DNA of 60,635 nucleotides, from positions 1 through 60,635 of the forward strand of contig CAJTXZ010000016.1 in the NCBI GenBank assembly GCA_910583725.1, read 5' to 3'. The first letter of the stretch is position 1, and each line of letters starts with the position of its first letter. The position numbers were made by a program, and so were the translations under genes. This DNA is from an uncultured Vampirovibrio sp. GTDB lineage: Bacteria; Cyanobacteriota; Vampirovibrionia; Gastranaerophilales; Gastranaerophilaceae. The notes beneath the pieces were generated by a model. That model was not told the DNA's origin. It was given only the letters and a program-made list of their open reading frames with translations, and made no database searches. Of this stretch, positions 8,169 through 16,924 are shown piece after piece.

Positions 8169-9347
8169 TTAAAGCGCCGAAGTTTCTAAAGTCTCACTCT
8201 GCATATAATTCAGACACCTGATGAGTAAATCCATATCTTGAAAATCCATAGCAGAGTTTAGTGAAATCCTAAGTCTTGCTGTGTTTTTAGCCACTGTTGG
8301 ATATCTTATCGGCAATATATAAAAACCGTTTTCAATTAATTTATTTGAAAATTTTACACTTATTTCGTTTTTGCCTAAAAGAATCGGCACAATGTAGCTT
8401 TCCCCTAAAATTTTATAACCTTTAAGGTTTTTTCTCAAATAATCATTCAAAGAAAATAGCTTGCTCTGCAAGTTGTTCGAAGCCAAAATTTTTGTCTTTA
8501 AGTTATGATACGCAAATGCAACGCTGATTTCAGGAAGTGTTGTGGAAAAAATGAATGAGCGTGCAAAGTTTCTCAAATAATCAATTAAAACCTCGCTGCC
8601 AACAGCAAAAGCACCGTAAGAGCCTATGGCTTTTCCAAATGTTGCCAAAATTAAATCAACTCTATTAAGCGCATTCTGCTCCTTGGCAATGCCAATGCCA
8701 TCTCCGTAAACACCGAAACTGTGCGCTTCATCAATTACTAAAAGCGTATCAAATTCTTCTTTCAAGCCTGCAAGCGCATTTATATCTGCTATATCTCCAT
8801 CCATACTAAAAAGACTCTCGCTTGAAATTATGGCTTTTCCGTATTTTTTTCTGTATTTTTGAAGCTTAACCCTTAAATCATTATAATCAAGATGTTTATA
8901 AGGTATAATTTGCGCCTTTGAAAGCCTTATGCCGTCAATTATGCTTGCATGGTTCAATTTATCAATAAACACTACATCATTTGAATCAACAAGTGAAGAA
9001 TAAATTCCGACATTTCCATGATAGCCGCTGTTAAATATAAGCGCTTTTTCCTTATTAAAAATTTTGGCCAAAAATTGTTCTAATTCAAGATAAATAGAAT
9101 CTGTCCCGCAAAGTAGTCTTGCAGAAGGGTTTGAAATTTTAGCTCCATTTTTTAAATATTCTTTGAGAAAATTTTCCCTTAATTCTTTATCCGATGAAAT
9201 ACCAAGATAGTCATTGCTTGAAAAATTTAATAATTTTTTGCCGTTTAAAATTATGTTTTTGCCATTCTGCTTAATGTCTTTTATTTCCCTGAATTGGGAT
9301 TTATTTTTTAAATCATCAAGCGCAGCTTTGTAAAAATCATTTTTCAT
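8169..9347 (-). CDS. bioF: 8-amino-7-oxononanoate synthase-like PLP enzyme
   Basis: 392 residues, the normal length for the alpha-oxoamine synthase family. These PLP enzymes condense an amino acid with an acyl thioester; BioF makes 8-amino-7-oxononanoate from alanine and pimeloyl thioester for biotin. Visible features are the substrate-entry motif NFSSNDYLG near 41-49, HASIIDG, the PLP-phenol Asp in VIDEAHSFGVYG, and the Schiff-base Lys in ATFGKAIGSYGAFAVG. The start overlaps the upstream symporter gene by 11 nt, so they are co-transcribed. The symporter may supply alanine (inference). No other biotin genes are in view, so 2-amino-3-ketobutyrate CoA ligase remains possible, though less likely. 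Confidence 0.82.
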   Translation of the reverse strand: MKNDFYKAALDDLKNKSQFREIKDIKQNGKNIILNGKKLLNFSSNDYLGISSDKELRENFLKEYLKNGAKISNPSARLLCGTDSIYLELEQFLAKIFNKEKALIFNSGYHGNVGIYSSLVDSNDVVFIDKLNHASIIDGIRLSKAQIIPYKHLDYNDLRVKLQKYRKKYGKAIISSESLFSMDGDIADINALAGLKEEFDTLLVIDEAHSFGVYGDGIGIAKEQNALNRVDLILATFGKAIGSYGAFAVGSEVLIDYLRNFARSFIFSTTLPEISVAFAYHNLKTKILASNNLQSKLFSLNDYLRKNLKGYKILGESYIVPILLGKNEISVKFSNKLIENGFYILPIRYPTVAKNTARLRISLNSAMDFQDMDLLIRCLNYMQSETLETSAL

Positions 9348-10899
9348 CTTTGAACCAGACTTTGTTCATAGCACATATCAAATTATGTTTTTTGCAATAG
9401 TCAATTAAATCGCTTTTAATTTCTCTTATCAAGATAAATATTGCAATTAAGTTTGGAACAGCCATTGCAAGCAGTGTTGCATCTGTAAAATTGATAACAC
9501 TTTGAATGTTCATTGATGAACCTATTACAACAAACAGACAAAATAAAATCTGATAGACTTTTGTGCGTTTGAAGCCTTCGCCAAATATATATCCCCAAGC
9601 TTTTTGACCGTAATAAGACCAGGAAATAATGGTGGATACAGCAAAAAGAATTATAATGAATGCTAAGATATATGGGAAAAAGCTTATGGCATTTGCAAAA
9701 GCAGCTGATGTTAATTCAACGCCCGAAATACCTTCTCTGTAGTTTAAATATTCTCCTGTGATAATTATCACAAACGCTGTCATAGAGCAAACTATAACAG
9801 TATCAAAGAAAGGCTCCATTAAAGATACAAACCCTTGCGATACAGGCTCTTTGGTTTTAACAGCCGCGTAGGCTATGGGTGCAGAGCCTGAACCTGCTTC
9901 ATTTGACTGGATTGAACGGCGCATACCCATTATAATACATCCTATTACGCCTCCTGCAACAGCTTTCGGGAAAAATGCTTCTTCAAAAATAACTCCGATT
10001 GCATGCGGTATCTGGGTAATATTAAAACATATTATGATTAAGCTTGAAATTATGTAAAGTCCGCACATAAAGGGAACAACCTTTGATGTTACGTTTGCTA
10101 TGCTTTTAATTCCGCCTACAATAACAAGACCTACAAGAATTGCTACGATAAGTCCGAAAATCCAGCTGTGTGCAAAAAATATACTGTTTTCGCCACCTGT
10201 TATGTCTATAAATTGTTTTGTAGCCTGATTTGCCTGAAACATACAACCGCCGCTTAAGGCACCTGGAATGCACATTAAAGCAAAGAAGGTAGCTAATGGC
10301 TGTCCCAGCCATCTGAAACCCTTTCTTGTAAGGCCATGAGCTATATAAAACATGGGACCGCCTGAAACAGAGCCGTCTGCGTTAAATCTCCTGTATTTTA
10401 AAGATAGCGTTACTTCGCAAAATTTTAATGCCATTCCAAATATTGCACCGATACACATCCAAAACATAGCGCCCGGGCCGCCGACAGAAATTGCAATTGC
10501 AACGCTTGCAATATTCCCTAAGCCTACTGTGCCCGAAAGCGCTGTAGCCAGTGCGCCGAACGATGACACTTCGCCATCTTTGGAGTTATGTGATTCGTTG
10601 AATTCTGTTTTTTTCTTTACAAATATTTGATTTAGCGAGTGCTTAAAGCCCCAAATGCCAATCCATCTGAGGTAAAAGGTTGCAATAATACTTGAAACCA
10701 AAAGAAAAACTATCACAAGGGGAATTTTTACGCCTGCAATGTTTATAGAATAAAATACAACACTGGAAAATGCGTCCGAAAATGGCGCAAAATATTTATC
10801 GATTTCTTCATCAATACTTGCAGCAAAAATGGCTGTCTGACTAAAAGATAAAGTCATTAATGCTAAAAATATTTTGCGCAAAATGCTACTTCCTGCCAT
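9337..10899 (-). CDS. Sodium/alanine (AGCS family) symporter
   Basis: A 520-residue polytopic membrane protein of the alanine/glycine:cation symporter family, which imports small neutral amino acids with Na+. Family motifs include GTVGLGNIASVAIAISVGGP in the first half and QSNEAGSGSAPIAYAA in the middle, with about ten hydrophobic helices. The N-terminal 30 residues look like an extra signal-like helix (ILRKIFLALMTLSFSQTAIF). I place the start at ATG 10899, preceded by GAGAG; a GTG 12 nt upstream (10911) is also open. It overlaps bioF by 11 nt and follows the LysM gene by about 40 nt on the same strand. Confidence 0.9.
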   Translation of the reverse strand: MAGSSILRKIFLALMTLSFSQTAIFAASIDEEIDKYFAPFSDAFSSVVFYSINIAGVKIPLVIVFLLVSSIIATFYLRWIGIWGFKHSLNQIFVKKKTEFNESHNSKDGEVSSFGALATALSGTVGLGNIASVAIAISVGGPGAMFWMCIGAIFGMALKFCEVTLSLKYRRFNADGSVSGGPMFYIAHGLTRKGFRWLGQPLATFFALMCIPGALSGGCMFQANQATKQFIDITGGENSIFFAHSWIFGLIVAILVGLVIVGGIKSIANVTSKVVPFMCGLYIISSLIIICFNITQIPHAIGVIFEEAFFPKAVAGGVIGCIIMGMRRSIQSNEAGSGSAPIAYAAVKTKEPVSQGFVSLMEPFFDTVIVCSMTAFVIIITGEYLNYREGISGVELTSAAFANAISFFPYILAFIIILFAVSTIISWSYYGQKAWGYIFGEGFKRTKVYQILFCLFVVIGSSMNIQSVINFTDATLLAMAVPNLIAIFILIREIKSDLIDYCKKHNLICAMNKVWFKDEK

Positions 10900-10940
10900 A
10901 AAATCTCTCACTCTAATTCTTTTTTAAAAAATAAAGAACA

Positions 10941-11516
10941 TTACCTGTCGACGGGTATGGTTAAAACCTGTCCTATTTGAAGTCCTTCCGGATTTTTTAT
11001 ATTATTAATTTTCTTTATTTCTTCTATTTTTTGTACATCATACTTGCCGTAAAATCTATAAGCAATTTTATCCAGTGTGTCACCGCTTTTTATAACATAT
11101 TTTTCCTGACGGCTTATAGCAGCTTCGGTTTCTTTTGGCTCAGATACAACCTCAAGCGAAGCCTTGTTTTTTGTTTTATCGTGTTCCGTAGTTTTTTTTG
11201 CAGGAATTGATGAAATCCAAACAACAAGACTTACTATCAAAAGAAAAATCGTACCGCCAATAGCCCCTAAACCCAAGTAAATACCAAGATTTTTCGGCTT
11301 AATTTTTCCGTTTGTAGAAACTGAGCCGGCTGCTACGGATTTTTTCAGTGTATTTTTGCCAAGACTTCTGTATAAAACATCTAATTCCGGGGATTTATTA
11401 ACCCTTACAAATTGATTTGATACAGGGGAAGGGCGCTTGCCTTGAAATTTTATATTTTCAAGCATTGACATTCTTTCTTTGGTAAGGTTTGATCTGTGCA
11501 GGGTTGAACTTTTCAT
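10941..11516 (-). CDS. Single-pass membrane protein with C-terminal LysM domain
   Basis: 191 residues: a polar N-terminal part, a membrane helix at 79-104, a Lys/Glu-rich linker, and a LysM peptidoglycan-binding domain at 140-188 (YVIKSGDTLDKIAYRFYG ... LQIGQVLTIP). The orientation puts LysM in the periplasm, so it probably tethers the inner membrane to the cell wall. The N-terminus is uncertain: an in-frame Met at residue 16 or 18 would begin MLENIKFQGK, close in form to the FG tag seen elsewhere in the window. It lies just upstream of the symporter on the same strand. Confidence 0.8.
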   Translation of the reverse strand: MKSSTLHRSNLTKERMSMLENIKFQGKRPSPVSNQFVRVNKSPELDVLYRSLGKNTLKKSVAAGSVSTNGKIKPKNLGIYLGLGAIGGTIFLLIVSLVVWISSIPAKKTTEHDKTKNKASLEVVSEPKETEAAISRQEKYVIKSGDTLDKIAYRFYGKYDVQKIEEIKKINNIKNPEGLQIGQVLTIPVDR

Positions 11517-11625
11517 TATTATTGTTTACCATTTAAGATTTATTCTCTACAATAGTAATAAAAACAAGGTCAAAATTCAAGACCAACACAAATACACATT
11601 AAGAAATATTACAAACTGTCTGTTT

Positions 11626-12216
11626 CTATTTATTTTGTGTCGTTAGGGCAAACTTCTGGGCGCCTTTCATCATTGCGTCATACAAGCCCTGATTCGCTTG
11701 AATATCAAAGTTGCCTTCTTCAAGATAATCGGCAAATATGTTTTTCCACAATCCAAACAATTCCTCATCCGTGATTGCTAGAATTTCGCCAATATTTTTG
11801 AGTTCTGCAAAATTAATATATAAAGGCTGCGCACCGCGCAAAATATCTACTATCTGAAGTCTTTTTTTTCGTTCGAATTTTTTTAAAAAATCAACTGTTG
11901 AAAGTTTTTTTTGCCGCATATATTCTTTAAGGGCTTCTAAATTTTTATTATACGGAATAGGATCTGACGGTATAACATATTCATCAAACTCTTCAGGCAT
12001 AATATCCATAACGGTTGCTATTCTCTCCAGCGTTGTACCCCTTGTAGAAAAAGCAATGGCATCATCAATTAAATTGTAAACATAAGAAAGAGTTACACCT
12101 ATCATTAAAGCAAAATCTTTTTTGTGTATGTGATTTTTTTCTAGAAAATCACTAACTTTTTTAGAACTTTTTTGATTTATCTTTTGTTTTTGTTTATTAT
12201 TTTTTCTATCCTTCAT
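11626..12216 (-). CDS. XRE-like helix-turn-helix protein, two HTH-like repeats
   Basis: 196 residues from the ATG at 12216, chosen because AGGAG lies 8 nt before it; the frame is open for 18 more codons upstream. After a very basic N-terminus comes an XRE-like HTH (about 20-75: FALMIGVTLSYVYNLIDD ... RIATVMDI) and then a second similar helical unit (about 85-145, VDFLKKFERKKRLQIVDIL ... IGEILAITDEEL). The C-terminal 40 residues have no recognisable domain. It is probably a DNA-binding regulator. The target is unknown, and divergence from pth leaves about 150 nt between them for control signals. Confidence 0.7.
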   Translation of the reverse strand: MKDRKNNKQKQKINQKSSKKVSDFLEKNHIHKKDFALMIGVTLSYVYNLIDDAIAFSTRGTTLERIATVMDIMPEEFDEYVIPSDPIPYNKNLEALKEYMRQKKLSTVDFLKKFERKKRLQIVDILRGAQPLYINFAELKNIGEILAITDEELFGLWKNIFADYLEEGNFDIQANQGLYDAMMKGAQKFALTTQNK

Positions 12217-12369
12217 AGATAAGCTCCTGGTGTTTGTGTTATTATGTTTACCATGAATAACCGTTCCCACCTTTTTTGTGTATAGCTAAATCAGCTAGAT
12301 GAAAGATTGATTTATATTGCACAAAAAATACTAATAAAAGATGTTTCATTGTTAACGCAGGAGCTAAAA

Positions 12370-12927
12370 ATGAAAGCAATAATAGGACTCGGTAATCCGG
12401 AAACTAAATATAATCAGACTCGGCACAATATTGGTTTTATGGTTGTAGATAAGATATTAAGCCAAATTCAGGATATCAAATTAAGTGAAAAATTTAAAGG
12501 ATTTTTTGCAAAAAGTAAAGACCTGCTTATTCTTTTGCCAAAAACATATATGAACCTTTCAGGAGAATCAGTTATAGAACTGGTAAATTTTTATAAACTA
12601 AGCCATCAAGATTTACTTATTATATATGATGATATCAGTCTTGATATAGGTACATTAAGGTTTAGAAAAGATGGCTCTGATGGAGGTCATAATGGAGTAA
12701 AATCAATCATAAATGCCTTATCCGGCAAGGATTTTAACCGATTAAAAGTGGGTATAGGCCCTTATAACAAAGATATGGATTTAGCAGCATTTGTTTTGCA
12801 GAAGTTTTCAAAAGCCGAGCTTGAAATTATCAATAAAATAACCGATATAGCAAAAGACGCTGCTCTTGAATGGCTGAATTCTGATTTTGAACACCTGCAA
12901 TCTAAATACAATAAAAAATTTCTCTAG
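12370..12927 (+). CDS. pth: Peptidyl-tRNA hydrolase
   Basis: 185 residues, normal Pth length. It releases peptides from stalled peptidyl-tRNA in the cytoplasm. The family motifs are complete: GLGNPE at the N-terminus, catalytic His in TRHNIGF, YMNLSGE, the Asp in YDDISLDIG, and GGHNGVKSI. The start at 12370 is set by AGGAG 7 nt upstream and by family alignment; the frame runs 21 codons further up without a site. It is the first gene after the divergent HTH gene. Confidence 0.95.
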   Translation: MKAIIGLGNPETKYNQTRHNIGFMVVDKILSQIQDIKLSEKFKGFFAKSKDLLILLPKTYMNLSGESVIELVNFYKLSHQDLLIIYDDISLDIGTLRFRKDGSDGGHNGVKSIINALSGKDFNRLKVGIGPYNKDMDLAAFVLQKFSKAELEIINKITDIAKDAALEWLNSDFEHLQSKYNKKFL

Positions 12928-12932
12928 AAAAT

Positions 12933-12960
12933 TTGGATTTTAAAGTAAAAAAAGTATAAT
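12933..12960 (+). promoter_or_regulatory. Candidate leaderless promoter for the exported protein at 12968
   Basis: TATAAT at 12955-12960 ends exactly 7 nt before the ATG at 12968, with a weak -35 (TTGGAT, 12933-12938) 16 nt upstream. Transcription would start at or next to the ATG, and no Shine-Dalgarno is present. Confidence 0.45.
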
Positions 12961-12967
12961 AATAAAT

Positions 12968-13891
12968 ATGCGAAATATTATTTTTTGTATTTTATTCCTT
13001 TTTTTAAATGCAAGTTCCTGTATGGCTGAGGAGCTTGTGCTTGATGCACCCGATTTTAATGCAAAGGAGCATTTAGAAGAAACAAAAGAAAAAATTAATA
13101 ATATCAAAGATAATATGAAAGATGTAACAAATAGCGTTGTAGATGATATTAAAAAAAATACTACCAGTGCTGTTGATAAAACCAGTAAAAATGTTAAGTC
13201 ATTAACAAAAAAAAGCAAAGCCGGTTTAAAAAAAGCTAAAGAAAATGTTAATAATACAATACTCAAAACAACCGGAAAACCAACGGATGAAAGTGTTTCA
13301 AGATTATCTAAAAAACAAAGACAAAATTTGCTTGAAAAATATCAGAATAATGGCTATTACGGCACACTTCCAAATATTGAAAGAGAATTTGAATACATAA
13401 AGAAAACAAGTAGTAAAACATCTTTGCAAAATAAATACAAAGATACATTGATAGATGAAATGAATCTTAAAAAAACACCGCTTGACGACGATTTATTTCT
13501 TAATGTCATCTTAAAAAAAGGAAAAGACACGCAATATGTAAAAGATGTATTAAGATTTATTCCAATTCTTCAAAAATTCAGAGATTGTATAAGTAAAAAT
13601 TGCAATATACAACATTTTAATGCAAATGTTAATTTGGTGGATTTATATGCAAGGCGTTTGGAAAAAGATTACAGCGGCACCTTTGATGACTCAAGCGAGA
13701 GCTATTATCTTATTAGAAATATTGCATATTTATCAAAGCTTCAGGGAAACCTAAAGTATGAAGCGAATTTTTATTCAAAGTATATGCCATTGTCTGACAG
13801 TATTTATTCAAATGAAAATATTGCAAAGAAAGATTATGAGCTATTATTAGAGATTGATAAAACCATATTTGCCCTGCAGCAGTTAAAATAA
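12968..13891 (+). CDS. Exported protein of unknown function, Lys-rich helical N-half
   Basis: 307 residues. A Sec signal (MRNIIFCILFLFLNASSCMA) is probably cut before EELVLDAP. Residues 30-105 are a charged amphipathic, probably coiled-coil stretch with repeated K-x-N-V/I-K patterns, somewhat like LEA/apolipoprotein repeats. The C-terminal 180 residues look globular (DLYARRLEKDYSGTFDDSSE, LLEIDKTIFAL), possibly helical repeats. I recognise no family. It lies 40 nt after pth, with its own putative promoter and no SD. It is likely periplasmic. Confidence 0.65.
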   Translation: MRNIIFCILFLFLNASSCMAEELVLDAPDFNAKEHLEETKEKINNIKDNMKDVTNSVVDDIKKNTTSAVDKTSKNVKSLTKKSKAGLKKAKENVNNTILKTTGKPTDESVSRLSKKQRQNLLEKYQNNGYYGTLPNIEREFEYIKKTSSKTSLQNKYKDTLIDEMNLKKTPLDDDLFLNVILKKGKDTQYVKDVLRFIPILQKFRDCISKNCNIQHFNANVNLVDLYARRLEKDYSGTFDDSSESYYLIRNIAYLSKLQGNLKYEANFYSKYMPLSDSIYSNENIAKKDYELLLEIDKTIFALQQLK

Positions 13892-13922
13892 TATTCAATC
13901 GGACACATAAAAGACTAATATA

Positions 13923-13978
13923 AAAATTTGCCCTTTAAGTTAAAGTCTATATGAAATTTTAGATAAGGGGCAAAATTT
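13923..13978 (+). promoter_or_regulatory. Long inverted repeat enclosing the ribosome-binding site of the next gene
   Basis: AAAATTTGCCCTT (from 13923) can pair with AAGGGGCAAAATTTT (13965-13979), leaving a loop of about 29 nt. The right arm contains the AAGGGG Shine-Dalgarno of the gene starting at 13982 and is followed by a T-rich run. It could be a terminator/attenuator for the gene before, or a structure that masks translation of the gene after. Confidence 0.45.
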
Positions 13979-13981
13979 TTT

Positions 13982-14878
13982 ATGAATTTGAGGCAAAAAA
14001 TTATATTAATTTTAGGTCTGCTAATGTTTACTCAGGCTGTGTATTCAGAGATTGTAATTGAAAAACTCGAGGATCCGCCTTATTTAAATCCTGATGGAAC
14101 CACTTATACTGTTGATAACAATTATAAACAAAATACACTGGATGAGGAAATAATAACAAGAAAAAAAACAAATATGACATCAAATATGAATACAATTTTA
14201 AATAACCTCTCAAATGCACAATTAAGTAAGATTGAACGCAAAGTATTCGGCAGAAATTTTGTCGGGGATGCTGGTTTAAACAGGCTTGCAAGGCTTGAGC
14301 AGAGAATCTTTGGCGCGGTACAAAACGGCGATGCTACAACAAGGCTAAAAAGACTAAATACCGCAACAAAAAGTTTTACAAGCAATTATGCAAACAAATA
14401 TAATCAAAACAATGTAAGAAGATTTGCTAATAATTATTATAATAATTTTGATAATAACCCATATAATATGTACGCTCCGTATCGTCCATATAAAAGAACC
14501 GGGCTAAAAGAATTTTTTAAAGTTATAACAGGTGGTTCCTTGACAGGTTTTACTCCATCTGTAAATAATTTTGCAAATACCCAAAGCGGATACAATAGCC
14601 CTTATCCAGGATATAATAATCAATATGGTAATAATGGTTATACTTGGTCAAATAGCTATCAAAATCCATTTTTAGGAAGCACATACAATACCTATGCCGG
14701 ACCAAACTATCAAAACCCATACAATAATAGCTATTATTCAAATTCAAGGCCAAATTCCAATTTTATGGATTTATTTTCAAATGGCTCATCCGGCAGCGAA
14801 ATGTACTATGATGACGGGCAATACAAAAGAAATGTTAACTCAACAGGCGGCGGCTGCGGGGTAAAGATAATATATTAG
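13982..14878 (+). CDS. Exported Asn/Tyr-rich protein with IERKVFG/LEQRIFG repeat
   Basis: 298 residues. The Sec signal is MNLRQKIILILGLLMFTQAVYS. Residues 78-125 carry two degenerate copies of a short helical repeat (IERKVFG at 84-90, LEQRIFG at 105-111), a motif I associate with exported proteins of cyanobacteria and melainabacteria. Residues 145-260 are low complexity, dominated by Asn, Tyr, Pro, Gly and Ser (for example NNYYNNFDNNPYNMYAPYRP), and the end is Gly-rich (GGGCGVKIIY). The function is unknown; a periplasmic or surface structural role is plausible. AAGGGG precedes the ATG but lies inside a hairpin. Confidence 0.7.
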   Translation: MNLRQKIILILGLLMFTQAVYSEIVIEKLEDPPYLNPDGTTYTVDNNYKQNTLDEEIITRKKTNMTSNMNTILNNLSNAQLSKIERKVFGRNFVGDAGLNRLARLEQRIFGAVQNGDATTRLKRLNTATKSFTSNYANKYNQNNVRRFANNYYNNFDNNPYNMYAPYRPYKRTGLKEFFKVITGGSLTGFTPSVNNFANTQSGYNSPYPGYNNQYGNNGYTWSNSYQNPFLGSTYNTYAGPNYQNPYNNSYYSNSRPNSNFMDLFSNGSSGSEMYYDDGQYKRNVNSTGGGCGVKIIY

Positions 14879-14881
14879 TAA

Positions 14882-16630
14882 TTATGAGAATATAATTTCT
14901 CCAAGTGCTTGTTTTCCTGCAGCTTCAAGGTCTGAATAATCCATATTATATTTGTAATTATCAACATTATTTAATTCTGTATTATAGTCTACTGAGAAAT
15001 TATAATTATCTGTAGCGCCATTGGAATCCTCTGTGTTAAAGTTAACAGTTTCTTCACCTGATTTAGAACTGCTGTTATTTAATGCTGTTTGCACTGCAAG
15101 CGGCGTTGTTAATGCGCCAAACCCTGAAGTGTACCCTGCTTCATTTGCAGTATTTGTAAATCTCTGCATCTTGTAAATAGAATTTGAAGATGACCTGAGC
15201 CTTTGTGCGGCCCTTAGTTCGTTTAAAGTATTTTGTGCTGTACCATATTCCTTTTGTGCATTTGTAACAGCTTCTTTTGCAGCTGCAATATCTGCCTCCG
15301 TGCTGCCTTGTTTGCTCTTTATTCTTTCGTATGCTTTTTGGGCATCATCAAGGCTTTCCTTTGCACTTGTTTTAATTTCTTCGGCATCTAATGTATCCTG
15401 CTTTAGTTTTGCAGTATCAGCCTTCGCGTCATTATAGGCTTTTTGACTTTTTTGTACTTCATCAAGACTGTTTTTTGCTTTGGCAGCCTTGCTTTCTGCG
15501 GATTTAAATTTCTGCAACGCCTTTTGATATTCTGTACTGTTTTGCATTTCTTCAGCCGTAAGTCCGTCTCCTGCCTTATTTTTTGCGGCCTCTGCAGTTT
15601 TTAGTTCACTCTGGGCGTCATCAAATTTGGTTTTTGCTTCATCAAATTCCTTTTTCATTTTGTCATCGAATTTTCGTTTGCCTTTATCACTCATTTTTTC
15701 ATACTTGTTTTGTTGCCTTTGGGCATTTCTTTCAAGTTTTGCTGCCTTTTTTGAAGCTTGTACATCTGAAAATGTTTTCTGGGTTCCTTTAATTACGCCA
15801 TTTTCTTCAATATTTGTCTTAACCGTTGAAATCGCTTGTGTGGCTTTATAGCCGCTTCCATCTCCAAGTCCTGTTATGCTGCCGTCTGCTGAGCGCGCAA
15901 AACTTTTACCGCCGGTTATGGTATCTTCTGCAAAAGCACCGAGCTTGTTTTTTGTATTTTGTATAATACCATTAATACCTTCGCCCTTAATTGTTTCAAC
16001 CTTGCTCATAGCAGAGCCTGCAGTATTTTTCATAGCCTTTGCACCGGCTTTTACACCTGCAATAGATAATCCTATCTGTAATGTTGAAGCACCTGCATCT
16101 TGTATTGCAGCTTTCATATCACCATCTGTACCGCCATTTTTATAAATATCATAAGCTCTGGCACCACTTTTGCCAAGAGATACCGCTCCTGTTACAGCAC
16201 CTATAACGCCAAGGCCGACAGCAGCAGGCGGAAAGGCAACACACACTACTGTGGTTGCAGCTGCTGCAATAGCTTTTTTAGGGTCTTCGACTATGCCTTT
16301 TATTGTATTGCCGACAGATTTTGCAGCTCCCCAGAGAAAGTTTCCGATTGCAGCACCAATTCCTATTTTGCCGTTGTCATCCTCATCGGAACAACCGGAA
16401 ACTAAATTTCCGGCAGGCTGTTCTGATGTAGAAACTGTCTGTGCATCGGCAGTTTCATCTTGGCTGGCTGCTGTATTGACCACAAGTGAATCACCTATAT
16501 CATCGGTTGCGAGTGTACCATCATCATATATGGATACCGGAATAAGCTCGCCATCATTTGATTTAATATAGACGGTTCTTAGATTGTTTTGTGCCGCTTC
16601 GGTCTGCGAAATATTATTAATTCTTGTCAT
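14882..16630 (-). CDS. Large protein of unknown family: Gly/Ala-rich hydrophobic region plus long coiled coil
   Basis: 582 residues. Order: N-terminal region (MTRINNISQTE ...), an acidic loop at 82-89 (DEDDNGKI, EF-hand-like but lacking the last ligand), a Gly/Ala-rich hydrophobic segment (about 91-200) containing PPAAVGLGVIGAVTGAV and GGTDGDMK, a basic linker, then an Ala/Lys/Glu-rich coiled coil (about 285-470) and an Asn-rich tail. It shares the first half of this plan with the protein at 16925-18550, so the two are paralogues. GGAGAG precedes the ATG. There is no Sec signal. The hydrophobic-plus-coiled-coil plan recalls pore-forming or translocator proteins, but I see no homology to any. 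Confidence 0.65.
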   Translation of the reverse strand: MTRINNISQTEAAQNNLRTVYIKSNDGELIPVSIYDDGTLATDDIGDSLVVNTAASQDETADAQTVSTSEQPAGNLVSGCSDEDDNGKIGIGAAIGNFLWGAAKSVGNTIKGIVEDPKKAIAAAATTVVCVAFPPAAVGLGVIGAVTGAVSLGKSGARAYDIYKNGGTDGDMKAAIQDAGASTLQIGLSIAGVKAGAKAMKNTAGSAMSKVETIKGEGINGIIQNTKNKLGAFAEDTITGGKSFARSADGSITGLGDGSGYKATQAISTVKTNIEENGVIKGTQKTFSDVQASKKAAKLERNAQRQQNKYEKMSDKGKRKFDDKMKKEFDEAKTKFDDAQSELKTAEAAKNKAGDGLTAEEMQNSTEYQKALQKFKSAESKAAKAKNSLDEVQKSQKAYNDAKADTAKLKQDTLDAEEIKTSAKESLDDAQKAYERIKSKQGSTEADIAAAKEAVTNAQKEYGTAQNTLNELRAAQRLRSSSNSIYKMQRFTNTANEAGYTSGFGALTTPLAVQTALNNSSSKSGEETVNFNTEDSNGATDNYNFSVDYNTELNNVDNYKYNMDYSDLEAAGKQALGEIIFS

Positions 16631-16867
16631 AATCTCTCTCCGTAGGGTTAAAATAGGTCTTTAAATGAAATTCTCTCTAATTCTCCCTTGTTTTGTGGTA
16701 ATTAATATCTTTCTTATATATATAAAGTATATCTATTTCCAAAAATTGCTTTTTTATACACAAAATATTAAGTTTTGTAAATAACAGTTGAAAACCAGAT
16801 AATAAATATTTTTGCTTTCATACATTGCTTTGAAACCTATCCTAATAAGCAAAATGAAAATTCTTGC

Positions 16868-16896
16868 AAAATAAAATGCCGGCTAAATACCGGCAT
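16868..16896 (-). terminator. Intrinsic terminator of the 16925-18550 gene
   Basis: On the minus strand a 7-bp GC-rich stem (ATGCCGG/CCGGCAT, 16876-16896) with a 7-nt loop is followed by TTTATTTT, about 30 nt after the stop codon at 16925. Confidence 0.8.
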
Positions 16897-16924
16897 GGGG
16901 GTGATGGTTTGAAAATTTTAAATT

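Noticed and set aside
16170..16571. Open frame antisense to the large coiled-coil protein gene
   Set aside because: It is rich in Pro/Ala/Ser as expected for the complement of a biased gene. The opposite strand has SD and a paralogue, so this is a shadow.
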